Positions 33,691 through 47,807 of a stretch of DNA of 64,000 nt are shown here, piece after piece; the stretch's first letter is position 1; each line of letters begins with the position of its first letter. The translations under genes were made by a program, and so were the position numbers. Source of the stretch: Dolomedes plantarius (taxonomy: Eukaryota > Arthropoda > Arachnida > Araneae > Dolomedidae); contig OU015497.1 of NCBI GenBank assembly GCA_907164885.2, positions 70,526,472-70,590,471 of the forward strand, in the 5' to 3' direction. The notes beneath the pieces are model-generated. The model had not been told where the DNA came from and did not search any database. It saw only the letters and a list, made by a program, of their open reading frames with translations.

Positions 33691-35100
33691 ATATATATAA
33701 TGGTTTTTATTTAGTTTCAGAATTTCTTAATTAATACGAAGAAAAGAGGTAGATGACGCAAGAAGTAAAAAAAATAGTAGTAACCTTAGAAAAATTTCTG
33801 GTATAGATGTAGAATCCATTAACATTGGATATTGAATCTAAGCACTTAGTAACATTAATTCATTTTATCTAAAAATTTCCTCAAGAAAATAAATATTTAC
33901 AATTTCTATGAATTTTGATTTTTCAATTATTTATAAGTATAGCTATACTTATCGTCACTATGGATCCCTCGCTACCACAAAATATTTCTGACACTGTATT
34001 TTCATCATAAAATAATATTCTTGTTACGGAATATTTTCTTAGTATACAGATGCCTAAATTCTTCTCAGGTTCTAATCCCTTTAAAGGAATCACATAAGTT
34101 AATCAAAGTACAAAAGTGACTTTTGTGAATTACTGGTCACTTGGCATTTCGAACTTATGTCAGCTAGTAAGATGAATTAGTTTCTGAGAATCGTGCAAAA
34201 TATATTTTAGGACTACATATATATTAAAAAATAACTTTCTGTAACTTCCTTCAAATGTCAAGAAGAACATGACGTATCTAATCGGCCCGATAAATTTAGT
34301 ATACATCTAATACTGTCAATATAGCTTCTTTCGACCTGCTCGAAAAACGTGTTAATTGAAATATTGCGTGATCAGTTGACGAAATATGACCTTTAAATAC
34401 GTGAATATATAACACACAAAAATATAAATAGAAGGTTTTTTATCATTTAAATTCTGCAAGATGATTTTTAGATGAAATTTGAATGGACAGACTGTAATCT
34501 ATAAGGTATATTACAGCTTTAAAATTTCTATCATATCATGAGGATAAATTTGAATTTCTACTCCATCCTCAGAGTTTAAAAATTAATCAAGAATTCTGTC
34601 TTTATTTTAACTAAAAGTAGAAAACTTCACTTATGTCATCGTCAAATTAACTTAAACATTTGTTTACCACAAAATGATGTTAATATACTGAACATGACAA
34701 GTACCTTTTTTAAACTGTATTATATTTTTTCTTAATTATATTTTTAACAAAAAATATCATATAACAGGACAAACTTTCATATAATAGGATATTAAAATAA
34801 TTAATTTAGATGACAAGAGGAAACGTGAATTGATTGTTTTGGAATTGTTTTAACTTTTTTTTCATACACTTGTTTTACTGAATTCAAGGACTGAAGAGTG
34901 TGATCTATAGGTTATTTAATTACCTTAAAACAATGGATTCGTGCATGGGTTGGGGCAAGCAAAGAAATACAGAGAATTGGCCTTCATTATATATTTATTT
35001 GACAAAGCTCAAAATTCATTTAAAGTGTAATAATAACAGAATAATATTCCCTTTCATATTAACATTTAACACATGCGGCATCAGAATCAGAGGCAAACTA
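33691..35100. other. AT-rich interval without recognised genes
   Basis: No supported gene; composition is uniform low GC. Confidence 0.5.
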
Positions 35101-35101
35101 T

Positions 35102-35559
35102 ATGGTCAAAGTAATTATTTTTAGAGTCTATCAGGAGACACTTACTACTGCTGAAGAATATAGCGATGAAAGATGTCTTCGACGACAGGGGCTCAAATCA
35201 CGTGATATACAGGATCATCATGGCGGGTTACCGGCACTACCACTAGACTCCGAGGCAGTCGGGACTCCCTATCGTCCGAGCTCTAGGCAAATCACCGGCA
35301 CAATCTCTGGGTCTTCTCTAGTTTTTCTTTCTTACTTGGAGTTGCTGTTGTGCGTTTACGGGGGCCATTTTGGCCCACCCCTTTTTATCTCGTTGGGCAG
35401 TGGGCTGTTTTTCTCTCAGCAGTTTCTGCCCCAATTGGTTCCATATTATACTGTTCCTTTTCATTGTCTACGAAGTACCTCCCCCCTAACCATCATTTTC
35501 ATTTGCAGTGCAACTTTGACCATTATCTGCTTAAAGTTTTATTGTGGGCCATAAAATAA
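35102..35559 (+). other. GC-richer island with 150-codon frame, unidentified
   Basis: A 450-base patch clearly richer in G+C than its surroundings. The frame contains DHHGGLPALPLDSEAVGTPY and a serine/leucine-rich hydrophobic C-terminal half with no recognisable domain. It could be a decayed element or exon-like remnant; nothing supports expression. Confidence 0.25.
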
Positions 35560-36314
35560 CGTCCATCTACCTTGCAATATTTATAGTCTTTTGATAGCTA
35601 TGAATGGCCACACAGACAGCTATTCTTTTCACATCGTCTTACCGTACAAGCCTTTATTTATTTTGCCTCTGAATTTTTTATAATGGTTTTGTTCTTTGCC
35701 GTCCTTCGACCACACACCACGGTGAATTATAACATTCCACTTCTACATGATCCACGAGTTAATCATCAGTAAGTTAAAATAGATCAATATACTCAGTAAG
35801 ATTCTAAAAAATTCAAAAGTTTGCAGCAAGAAAGTTTGAAAACATAAGAAAATGAAAACGAGCTTAGTAGATGGATGAACAAAAAACGTTATTTTTTAGA
35901 AAATGAAATCAGTATTTATTTTTGATATTTACCAACGGTGAAAATTCTTCGTACAGAGTATTAAATTTCTATTGAAAATGAAATTTATAAACATTATACA
36001 TTTTAATATTTGTATTTAAAATGTAACTTAATATCTAGTTATAAACTAAAAAAATTCATGTTTTGTGTTACCTTATCATAAAAAATAGACAATAAAATGT
36101 AAAAAAATATCTATTATATATGATGATTGAAATGTCAAGCTGCCTGGCAAATTGATATCGGTCGACAGCGCCTAGCGGCAACTGTATTCTTTATGTGCTT
36201 CAGTCAGTAAACTCTCATTCGGCTCTTAAGAAGATGAAAAAAAATCATCTCTTAATTCATCCTGACATTTGGAGAATTTAGTTAGTCTCGAAAGTCCAAA
36301 TTCATTTGGAGAGT
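35560..36314. other. AT-rich interval without recognised genes
   Basis: Nothing supported. Confidence 0.5.
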
Positions 36315-37850
36315 TTTACAGACTGTTATTGGAAATAATAGTTCCGTACTATGTTGTGGACTTAATAACCTTAACACACATACTCTATAATCGACAGGAC
36401 GAGCATCCGGGTAATCTTTATAAGTTATTTGATGCATTTGCGGTTGTGTGACTTTGAATGTCCTAGACATCCCTAAAATCTCATTTTTCAAGTCCTATTT
36501 TCTTCTGACTCATACATAACGAAATGGTACTTGCGTAAAGATTTTCTGCATTTTAGAAATTTCCCGTATTGATGAATATGTCTTAAGTTTTCTTAGTCTT
36601 TCAAATTTTATTTCGAACTTAACAGCATGATAAAAATGAATTCAATCTATAAGAGACAGAAATAAATAAAAATATAAAAAAAATGTTTTTTTTTTATGGG
36701 GGGGGTGGGTTAGCGTTTAGAGATTGTTCTTTGAAATAATAATTCCATACTATGATCTGGATTTATTGATCTTGATATACATACTCTTAACTCGACATGG
36801 CGAGCATCCATGTAACTTATATAAATTATTTGATGCATTTGCGGTTGAGTGACTTTGGACCACTGGATTGCTAGATATCACTAAAATTTCATATTTCATG
36901 TTCTATTCTTTTTAGACCAATATATCAAGAAACGATTGCTTAAAACTGTTCTTCATTTCAGAAATTTCCCGTACTGATGAATAAGTGTTATATTTTCTTA
37001 CAGTCTTCTGAATTGTACTTCGAACTTAAGAACGTAAAAATTTGAACTAAATTTATTAGAGGCCAAAAATAAATTAAAATATTTACAAAAAATCATTTTT
37101 TATGGAGATTATTATTTGAAATAGCAATTCCTTACCATGATCTGGATTTATTTACTTTATATAATCCTAACTCGACATAACGAGGATGCATGTAACTTAT
37201 ATAAATTATTTGATGCATTTGAGGTTGCGTGACTTTGGACCACTCGATTGCTAGATACCACTAAAATTTTCACTTTTAAAGTCCATTTTGTTCAGATCTA
37301 TATGTAACGAAATGCTTCGATAAAAAATTTCTTCTGAATAATGCATAATGAAATTCTTGCTTAAACATGTTCTGCAATTGAGAAATTGCCTGTATTGATG
37401 AATAGATCTTAAATTTTCTTATAGCATTTCAAATTGTACTTCGAAGTTAAGAGCGTAAAAGAATTGAATTCAATCAATTAGGGGCCGAAAATAAATTAAA
37501 ATATAGAAAAAAGTATTTTTATGGGGAGTTTAGTGTTTAGAGATTGTTATTTTAAATAATAATTCCATAACTACGATGTTCCGGGTTTATTATTCTTGAA
37601 ATATATACCCTTAACTGGACCGGACGAGTATCCATGTAACTTATATAAATTATTTGATGCATTTGAGGTTGAGTGACTTTGGACCACTCGATTGCTAGAT
37701 ATCACTAAAATTTTCACTTTTAAAGTCCATTTTGTTCAGATCTATATGTAACGAAATGCTTCGATAAAAAATTTCCGTGCTGATGAATAAGTCTTAAAAT
37801 TTTCTTCCGGTCTTTCAAATTGCATATAGAACTAGAAATGGGAAATGAAC
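36315..37850. repeat. Tandem array, four units of about 400 bp
   Basis: Units start near 36315, 36716, 37101 and 37536, each with TTTA(G/C)AGA(T/C)TGTTAT-like start, CCATACTATGATCTGG, ACTTATATAAATTATTTGATG, CATTTG(C/A)GGTTG, GACTTTGGACCACTCG and GAAATTTCCCGTA. Lengths vary (about 385-435) by small indels and a short insertion in unit 3. The ATATAAATTATTTGATGCATTTG block is the best conserved part. No coding potential. Confidence 0.85.
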
Positions 37851-38561
37851 TGATTTCCATCTATTCGCAGATAAAAGTAAGATAACTGAAAAGAAAAACA
37901 TTTTTTGAAGAAAGTACAGATTGCATTTGAAATGCTGTTACCAAATTTAATTCTCAAAATTCGCACGTAAATATATTAACATTTAACCTATAAAGAGATG
38001 ATTATGAAAAAAAAACAACTAGGCAAACTCCGACTGCTGCAGAAGGCCTGCGGTCGGAAAATTTACTGGAAAAGTTTAATGCATTTTTAATGGAGCTAGT
38101 TTTCCAGTAAAAGATGGAGACTAGCTCCATTATCATCATTATGAAGTAGCCAAAATAGTAAAATATAAGGCAGTTTTTAAACGATTTATGAGGAAACAGG
38201 AAAAAAACATATTTCGTGTAGTATGGTCAATATTACTTTGGTAGCAACCAAGCCGAAATTGATTATAACAAATTGATGATTGAAGATAAATCTCTCAAAA
38301 TAAAAATTAAAATATAATTAGATTTTCTTTAAATTTTCAGTATATTTAAATTCACATCTAGCTCTACTTAAGACAGTACTAAATAGTTTATGAAAAGTGG
38401 AAGAAAAACATACTTAGAAACGAATGTTAAATATTTTTTGTTACCAACAAAAGGGACATGAATTACAAAAAGTTAGTTAGTGGAGATAAATGACTGGAAT
38501 TTAAAAAAAAATTAAAACTTTTTTAAATTTGTCAATGCACGTATATACAAATCTCTACCCC

Positions 38562-38564
<3 letters not shown>
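37851..38564. other. Interval without recognised genes
   Basis: Includes a short inverted pair around 38060-38130 (GGAGCTAGTTTTCCAGTAAA and TTTACTGGAAAAG), otherwise nothing. Confidence 0.4.
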
Positions 38565-38600
<36 letters not shown>

Positions 38601-38640
38601 TATATATGTGTGTGTGCGTGTGTGTGTGTGTGTGTGTATA
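38565..38640. repeat. (TA)n and (TG)n microsatellite
   Basis: TA run then about 30 bases of TG, ending in the TATA that supplies the target TA of the next transposon. Confidence 0.95.
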
Positions 38641-39667
38641 CAGTGTCGGAAATTAATTTATGAAAACACTGGTTTTTAATGAAAACTTCTTTAATATTCA
38701 TTAAAAATGATTGAAATTTCATACATTATACATACTATGTATAAGAAAAGGTTTACAAAATAAAATTCCATACATAATAATAAACAAAACCGTAAGGTCA
38801 AAAATTAGATTTTCGTAACATACAAACATGGAAATTGATTTATGAAATATCACATTTCATTGGCTATACTGAAGCAATAGGACAAAAATTTGCATAAAAC
38901 AAAGTATCCTTTGAAGCATCCTTTGAAGTATTATTGGAGGGATCTCCGAAAAGAACAAAAATCTACATTGAGCAGAAATGTTGGTGGCGGAAGTTTGATG
39001 ATTTGCGCAGCGATTGCTCATGATGGCAGAAGTAAAATTGTCTATTTAAATGCTCACCAGAATTTACTTCATTACAGCTTAGTTATAGAAAATTCCTTTC
39101 TTCCATTTGCATGGCAATATTGCAGTTTAGATTGCATCTTAATGCAAGGCAATGCAAGTATTCACACTTCAAATGCAATAAAAGATTGGTATGATGGACA
39201 TAATATTGTTATTTTAGATCATCTACCTAATAGTCATGATTTGAACCCCATCGAAAACGTTTGGGGACAGCTTGTTCGAATGGTTTATGCAAATGGGATG
39301 CAGTACACATCACTTGTAGAATTGTAAGCTTCAATCTGTCAAAATTGGAAACTAATTGATCAGAAGCACATTCAAAATCTTTTTTTTTTATCAATGCCAT
39401 CTAGAATAGAAGAAACGTTGATGAACAAAGGCGGATTTACTAACTATTAATTTCAATGAAATGTGATATTTCATAAATCAATTTCCATGTTACGAAAATC
39501 TAATTGTTGACCTTACGTTTTTGTTTATTATTATGTATGAAATTTTATGCTTGTAAACCATTTGCTATATATAGTATGTATAATGTATGAAATTTCATTC
39601 ATTTTTAATGAATATTAAAGAAGTTTTGTTAAAAAACAGTGTTTTCATAGATCAATTTCCACCTCTG
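38641..39667 (+). mobile_element. Tc3-like transposon with long IR/DR termini, internally deleted
   Basis: 1027 bases, TA at 38639-38640 and 39668-39669. The terminal repeats are unusually long: 38641-38861 and 39455-39667, about 90% alike by eye. Each contains two direct copies of a motif: the outer GGAAATTAATTTATGAAAAC and the inner GGAAATTGATTTATGAAATA. This is the IR/DR layout known from Sleeping Beauty-like elements, where the repeats are transposase binding sites. Only the C-terminal transposase part remains between them. Confidence 0.85.
38890..39450 (+). pseudogene. Tc3-like transposase pseudogene, catalytic residue lost
   Basis: Covers the catalytic domain from about the GGGS motif (NVGGGSLMICAAI) to the C-terminus (MPSRIEETLMNKGGFTNY). 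The second catalytic aspartate is replaced by glycine (LMQGNASIHTSN instead of QDNASIH); the glutamate in HDLNPIENVWG is present 34 residues later. The N-terminal DNA-binding domain and first aspartate are missing. A stop at 39325-39327 and a frameshift in a T-run near 39380 follow. It cannot catalyse transposition; mobilisation would need a partner. Confidence 0.85.

Positions 39668-39725
<58 letters not shown>
39668..39725. repeat. (TA)n microsatellite
   Basis: About 55 bases of TA with one TATG, between the Tc3-like end and a SINE. Confidence 0.95.

Positions 39726-41046
<1,321 letters not shown>

Positions 41047-41136
<90 letters not shown>
41047..41136. repeat. (TA)n microsatellite
   Basis: About 90 bases of TA. 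Confidence 0.97.
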
Positions 41137-41138
<2 letters not shown>

Positions 41139-43440
41139 CTGCAATCATTAGCATAGTCTCTTCCCATTAAAAACATCTAGAGATAAAATATGAAAAATTT
41201 TAAGACATTTTAAGAGTACCTTTTTTTATAGGAAGTTTTGCAAAGAAAAATTAAATTTTGAGAATTACCTAAAAATAACTTTATAACACATTTTCTTACT
41301 GTAAAATTTACTATTTTCGTACAAAACCTCCCCAGATTTAACAATTCAAATAGAATTAGACATATAAATGATAAGGCTTTAATGTTATTGAAAAAAATCG
41401 ATATTTTGACCGAAAAGGTCGTTTTAACGTTGAACAGATACCTTAATTCAAATTTCCTTACTAGAGGAAAGTTATCATTCTAGAGGAGCTAAATGATACA
41501 TAACTGTGAAAACTTTCACTTTCGAAAGATTTAAAGTAAAATGTAATTGTTCATAAATTATTAAATCTATTTTATATTTAATGTGATGGAATTTTATGGT
41601 TCTAAATTTCATTTTTTTTTACAATTGGAATGTACATTGTGAACATTCTGCTCATGTTTTATTGCGCTCTTCTGGTGTAATAGGATAATGTAATATTTTT
41701 ATTTAAATTTTGGTTAAAATTCTGATGAAATTCCGCAATTTTTGAAAGGAAGTATTGTTTTAAGATTCTCTGCAAAGTAACGTTTTAATTTTTTTCTGGC
41801 AATTTCACATCAGAAATTATTAGATTATATAAAAACTTTTCATGGAAAATCGAAGTTTTTGTATACAAAAAGCCCTTCCAGTAGAGAGAATTATATAACT
41901 CTGAAAAATATATTCCAAGTTTGACTCCTGGATGAAATGAAAGTTTCAAATGTCAAAGGTAAAATCTGAAGGAGATTAGGGAAAAATTTTATTGCTACAT
42001 AGATGTTCAGGCACCAGACGGATAATTCATAAAACCTTGAGTCCCTGAATTGTAAAGATGAAATGCTGGTTTGGGCATAATGCAAAAATGGGAGTATAGC
42101 CAAAAGTCTAAAAAAATATGTATAAAATACAAAAGTGGTATACCCAAAACAGGTAAAATCGTTACCCAGAAATATCACACATTGAAACAGGTATCTTTTA
42201 TAACCTAACGAATCATTTCGCTTTTAGTGTATCAGCAGGAGCGCAATATAGCGTTCATTGCAATAGATGCTGACATGGTTTAACAATACAGAGGAAAATA
42301 TTAAGATCATTCATGATAAAATTTCAGCATTGTAATCCACAAAATATAATTAAAGGTACACATAACGCACAACAAAGGTCAAATTTATAATGTATACATA
42401 TCGTAAAATGTATGCAATAAAAGACATGCATAACATTTCATAACATAATTGTGTTAAATTTCTAATTAAAACAGTATGTGCAGTTCTATTTAACAACTGA
42501 AATTGTAGGAAACCGAATTATGTGCATTCCATCCTCACCCCAATTGAATGCACAACAATTTGTAAAAATAATTTCATCCAACCAAAATCCTCTGTAAGTT
42601 ACCATTATGTTTTAACACACCACATTGTTTCTATTGTTAACTTATAAAAAGGGGGGAAATGATAGTTCACATTTTTTAGACGAAAATAGAGAACTTTCTT
42701 AAGTGGATATAATGTGACCCGAGAGACAAATCAGTGAATTTTTTTGTTACTGTGTTAATAGTTATCCTATTAATGATCATTATAAGTGTTATAAATGGAA
42801 GAAATATATATAAAGTTGGAAAATTAAAAGTAAATACGAGAAAAGATGTTTAAGATAAAAGGAAACGAAATGGTATTATTCATTAGTAGTTTATGACCGG
42901 AGGGATGTGTAGGGGTCCATTGTCAAGTAGACTTTTTTTGGGGAGGTGGGTAGATGTTCCTTAAATTTTAAACATTAACTTTCCCCACGTCGGTTGATTC
43001 TGATAAATCCTTATAATTACTTAAATATTTTAGATTCTTGTTTTAATTTTATTTGAGCTGTTATAGGAGGTTTTTTATAGCAACCACCGAAAATGCAACC
43101 ATTTTGTTTTGACTGACCTCAAATAGTCGAGAAAGCTGAATTTTTGCCTTGAAATTTTGTGACTGAAACTCTATTTTCCCAAACACTATGACGAAAAAGC
43201 GAAAGATCATTAATAATGAGGTTCTTATATAAAGTCGTATCTTAGAAACGATGCCCATACATCAAAGCTAAAAATTACTTCGGATCGCTGTGGAGAGTTT
43301 TTAGGAAATATATGAAGTTCTTTTGGAATAATACATAGTTTATATTTTTTTTGATGGGGGTTATAACCCCCCCCCATTGGCCCTGATTACATATATTATT
43401 TAATTAGGTTTATGCACTGATTGCTCAAAACTACTCTTTC
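41137..43440. other. AT-rich interval without recognised genes
   Basis: About 2.3 kb; frames of 65-95 codons have no recognisable domain. Confidence 0.5.
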
Positions 43441-43445
43441 ATAGT

Positions 43446-44196
43446 AATAGTCCAGTCAAATTAGCTCAAAATGGCGGCGAATCATGCATTAAATGAAGGG
43501 GTTGAGATTTTATCAGGAATGTGTAGGGGATGGTCCCCTGAGCAACGCATAATAAAGTCCCCTCGATTTCAGGCGCCACGGGCGGGGGGGTTATGAGGTC
43601 ACTTTTTTCAGTTTTCTCGAAAACGGAAAAAATCGCAGCGTTTATCTCGAAAACGGTGCTTCGCAAAGAAAAATGTCAATCCCAAAAATTAAAGCTTATA
43701 AAATTCCCTTCCAAATGGTATATCCATGTTTGTACCGAAGTTTACCGTTTTCGAGATATGAGCCGTTGAATATGAAAATTTTTCAAAAATAGTGGTAGCG
43801 GTTCAGGTATCTCGTCAAACTTCCTCTTCTAACTCTTTCCCCTTCCATTTCTAAGGAAACTCGTGATAGAGAAAGTTGTAGATCGAAAAATTTCATTCAA
43901 AAATGAATAGTGTTATGCTAATTTATCTTCACCAAGTAAATAGTTAGAGCGTTTTGAAGTTTAGGGGTTCTTTTCAACATTTCGCTTGTAAAATGCTCGT
44001 CACTCAAGTTTCGTTTCCATGGTCTGTAACTCTCTTAATCACTTTGTATGCTGTTTAATTAGATGCGTATAGTATTCGTAACCCATATAAATAATAAATT
44101 ATGTATACCTGTACGTATAATGTATATCTCATAATATACAGACGAACACTTGTAGTACAAAGGAGGAAGTAAGAAAACAAACCAAAATGTATAAAA
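43446..44196 (+). repeat. Left terminal inverted repeat of the large element
   Basis: Pairs with 46606-47065 plus 48315-48588. Differences are scattered substitutions and small indels, suggesting moderate age. Confidence 0.75.
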
Positions 44197-44369
44197 GTTG
44201 TTCATATAATCAAAAAATGGTTATCAAAAGTAAGTTCAAACAACAGTTACATAAAATATATTATATACAATTTATTTCATCAACTGCTTTCCTGTATATT
44301 AAAAGCCGTCAATCTGATACTTCGGAAAAAGTTTCAAACAAGTCAAAGTCTTCACTATCATTTTAGCTT

Positions 44370-44612
44370 CTGTAGAATGTCCGAATTTTCATGAAGTGAT
44401 TTCCCTCAAAGGTGGCATCCCACTATAATGCCACGATCAAAGTCACTAAGCTCCTTTTACTTACTCATCGTCTCACAAACGCATAAATATGACCTGACAA
44501 ACCACTACCAATACTTTTATAGCTTTCGGTTACGCATCAAATTACGTCATCTGCTAGATCCACTTCTTTAGGGGGGGGGGGTGTCCGGATACTTTTGGCC
44601 GGATAGTGTATA
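44370..44612 (+). mobile_element. Tc1-type transposon end, truncated
   Basis: Ends GTGTCCGGATACTTTTGGCC followed by GGATAGTGTA, a terminal repeat common to vertebrate and invertebrate Tc1-type elements, with the known subterminal GGTGGCATCCCACTATAATG, CCACGATCAAAGTCACTAAG and CAAATTACGTCATCTGC. A run of about 11 G precedes the terminus. Only one end, about 240 bases, is present and no transposase. It lies just downstream of the PIN-like gene. Confidence 0.65.
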
Positions 44613-44654
44613 ATGTATTATTGAATATTAATGAATTATATGAATAATTAAATT

Positions 44655-46602
44655 TACTTAATGGGGTCAGTACGAGCAAAGAAAAATGAAAGGTACCTGT
44701 GGTGATTGAGATCATGCTCATTTGGCGGGGCCTAGAACATGAGCAGGAACATTCGTTCCTCAGCTCCAGTAATGTCTCCTGGTGAAGATTTGGAGTCATA
44801 AAACACTTTGGCGATGTTTGTTGTTTCATTGGCATACCGCTGGAAACATTGTACTATTGCTGCTTTGCTTTTACCATAAATCGCTGACGTAGTGTCACAT
44901 CCTGAGACACTATGGATGAAGAGAATGTACTGGCTGAATGATAAGACCTGAAGATGTTGGGAAGAGTAGAGCCTGTCTTCTGTGTTGCCCCGTCCGGCTT
45001 TCATGAAACACACATTCGTGTTTCGTGGGGTGAGTGCCACAAGTTAGACGAGCAGGTCTTACCTATCTACTATCACCAGAGTTGAATGAGAGGTGTTTTG
45101 CCACTCACCTCTGACAATACTGCAGTCAGCATCTCATTTTTCTGTAGTAGACTGTATACCCCTTGCACCCACGGCCTGAACTAACATAGTAATGAGCTTG
45201 GTTTTGTTCTTTCTTTGAAAAGGAAGTTTTCCTGATGAACAGTAGCCACCGTGTTCTTATTGAAGTCAATATCCACTGATGTTTTACTTGATGCTCTCCG
45301 ATGTTGTTCGTCTCTTTCCATGGAGTTCGTGTCTTCATAACCATCAAAATCCACAGCTGAACTGCTGCCGTAATGGTTGATTATGTACGATACATATTGA
45401 TTGCAGATGGAGGCGAAGGTGGTGTTGGTGTTCCACTTTACTCTATGAAGCAGGAAGCCGCCATGGATTACAGTGAAACTGTTCTTCCAATTGATCAGTT
45501 GATTGCATTTTGGGAAAGTACCAGACATTGCTGACCTTTTGATTTTTCTCATTATCCCCTCGGCGAATAGAGACATAGGGTATGGGGCTAACTCGTACGT
45601 TAGCAACTCCTCTACATCCCCTTCTTTCTTCTTGGTGATCAGAGTTCTTTGAAATTTCATCAGTCTCTACCACCACTACCACATCATTAACTTTGATCAT
45701 ATTGCTCATCGCAGATAAAGGAACGACTGAGTCCTTCTTGGATTGTTTCACTTCTGAGAAATTCGTTCCAACAAGAGTGCCCATTTGTGCGGGTTCCAAT
45801 TTTCAAGGCCTGGTAGCAGTTGACGTTACTTGTTCCAATTACTCCCGTTGAAAGTGACATCAAACAATTACGTTTAGCAAAAGGCGGGTGATCAGCCAAC
45901 CATTGAGCAAGCTTCCTTCTGTCTAGATCATCTGTGGTTATGCGTGATGCTCGAAACTCAACATGTTGTTCTCCTCTTGCAGTATGGACACCACAAAACA
46001 TCTCAAGTGAACTACATATTGCTGTAGCTGTGCGGGATCCCCCAACCCATTTCGCCAACAACGAATCACTAAAGCCTCGTCCACGTGTTAATTCTCCTTC
46101 ACTCTTCATGTCACACATGAGTGTCACCTCAATTGCCATGTCAGAGCACACACCAGCCATTGGTGTTCCAGTTCTGTTGACAGTGAAGTATCCAGGATCA
46201 ATAAAATCCTGCATAAGTTGAAGGTGGCAAGTTGTTAGTCCCAGCATGTGTTGTACATATAGGTGAGTACACTTTGCATAATGAAAATGCCCGCTGGCAT
46301 GGAAGTAAGGTATCATCAGTTGGGCGCTTGTCATATGATCTTCCCAGTTGCGCTGTGTTGCAATGAATTTTTTTCATCAACACCACCATTTCAAAGTACT
46401 GGACCCACAAAGCTGCTGTTGGCCTATTAACTTTGAGACATGAGAATTCGTTGCTCAATTTCCACTGAATGCTGGCAAGGGAGGTATTTGTGGAAATGTG
46501 ATGTCGAGTAATTTCTACTGAGGTCAGAAGTAACTGAACTACTTCTTCTTTTTCATATGGTGTGGTATCTAAATTTTCCAAAATGATCTGAGTTAGTGAC
46601 AC
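44655..46602 (-). pseudogene. SGCDTTSA-family protein (PIN-like C-terminus), broken
   Basis: Resembles a large family of long uncharacterised metazoan proteins found in many dispersed copies. Visible in order: RPTAALWVQYFEMVVLMKK and a segment with IDPGYFTVNRTGTPMAGVCS and DMAIEVTLMCDMKSEG (N-terminal domain, about 46480-45800); ELLTYELAPYPMSLFAEG (about 45600); HHYGS-like INHYGSSSAVDFDGYEDTNS (about 45380-45320); a degraded segment; and FIHSVSGCDTTSAIYGKSKA (about 44930). The DGYED and SGCDTTS regions carry acidic residues placed as in PIN/FEN-type nuclease folds; this fold assignment is from memory of the family. At least five frameshifts and several stops break it (changes of frame near 46350, 45800, 45660, 45180 and 45050). 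It lies between long inverted repeats, which suggests transposition as element cargo or enzyme. Confidence 0.65.
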
Positions 46603-46605
46603 TTT

Positions 46606-47065
46606 TATACATTTTGGTTTGTTTTATTACTTCCTCCTTTGTACTACAAGTGTTCTTCTGTATATTATGAGATATACATTATACGTACAGGTATACATAA
46701 TTTAATATTTATATAGGTTATGAATACTATACGTATCTAATTAAACAGCTCACAAAGTGATTAAGAGAGTTACTGACCTTGGAAACAAAACTTGAGTGAT
46801 GAGCATTTTACTAGCAAAATGTTGAAAAGCACCCTTAAACTTCAAAACGTTCTAACTATTTACCTGGTGAAGATAAATTAGCATAACTTTATACATTTTT
46901 GAAGGAAATCTTTTGCTTTACAACTTTCTCTATCGCGAGTTTTCTGAGAAATGGAATGGGAAAGAGTTAGAAGAGGAAGTTTGACGAGATACCTGAACCG
47001 CTACCACTTTTTTTGAAAAAATTTCATATTCAACGGCTCATATCTCGAAAACGGTAACACTTGGG
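46606..47065 (-). repeat. Right terminal inverted repeat, inner part
   Basis: Inverted copy of the inner left arm, up to GAAAACGGTAACACTTGGG where the LINE is inserted. Confidence 0.75.
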
Positions 47066-47807
47066 CTCTAAGTTAGCACCTATCCTTTTTAATATTTTTA
47101 TGAATTACATTCCTAACTCTCCAATCACTACACTAGCCATGTTTGCGGATGACACGGCAATACTACCTAAGCATCAAAATGTTAAATATATGCACAAGTT
47201 CCTACCCAGACATATTGGAATTCTTGAACGATGGTTCGAACGGTGGAGGCTGAAGTTAAGACCTTCAAAATCTAAAGCTATTTTTTTCAGTTACAATAGA
47301 ATTCCATCTCCTCTGGTCACAGTATGCAATCAACTGGTTCACTTTGAGAGAGAGGGCAAATACCTAGGAAATTACCTCGATAGTCGACTGACGTAGAGGA
47401 AAAATATTGAACATAACATTAGAAAATTTTTTTAAGCCCGTAAGTATATCGCCCACCTCCTGTACCAGAATCAAAAGGGTTTAGATAACAAACTACTCTT
47501 GTATAAAACCGTACTGCGTCCCATCCTGTTGTACGCCGTTCCTGTTTGGGGCTCAGCGGCTGACACCCATATCCAGCGATTGCAGACAATACAAAATAAA
47601 ACACTCCGCGGTATTAGGAAGGCGCCCTGGTACCTTAAAAACGTACTTATTCACAGGAATCTGAGAATCGAACCCATTCGGCAACACATTAAAGATCTCG
47701 GATCTAACTTCTACAAAAGATTATATTCAATAAACAACGAAGAAATAGCTAACCTCCCCGACTACGACCCAAGGGAATGTCCCTTATACGCTATAGGCGT
47801 CCCTTAG
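47066..47807 (+). pseudogene. Jockey-like reverse transcriptase, C-terminal part
   Basis: Begins inside the reverse transcriptase at (Q)GSKLAPILFNIFMN and keeps the catalytic FADDTAIL motif. The thumb-like region ERWFERWRLKLRPSKSKAI and KYLGNYLDSRLT follows. After in-frame stops (TAG at 47394-47396, TAA near 47433) the same frame continues as YKTVLRPILLYAVPVWGSA, LQTIQNKTLRGIRKAPWY and ends at 47807. These C-terminal motifs are diagnostic of arthropod Jockey-clade elements. About 245 codons remain of an original near 900; inactive. Confidence 0.88.

Noticed and set aside
35102..35554. 150-codon frame considered as a gene
   Set aside because: No domain, no homologue recognised, low-complexity hydrophobic tail; kept only as an unidentified GC-richer island.
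45934..46221. 95-codon plus-strand frame inside the large element
   Set aside because: Shadow of the minus-strand SGCDTTSA-family gene.
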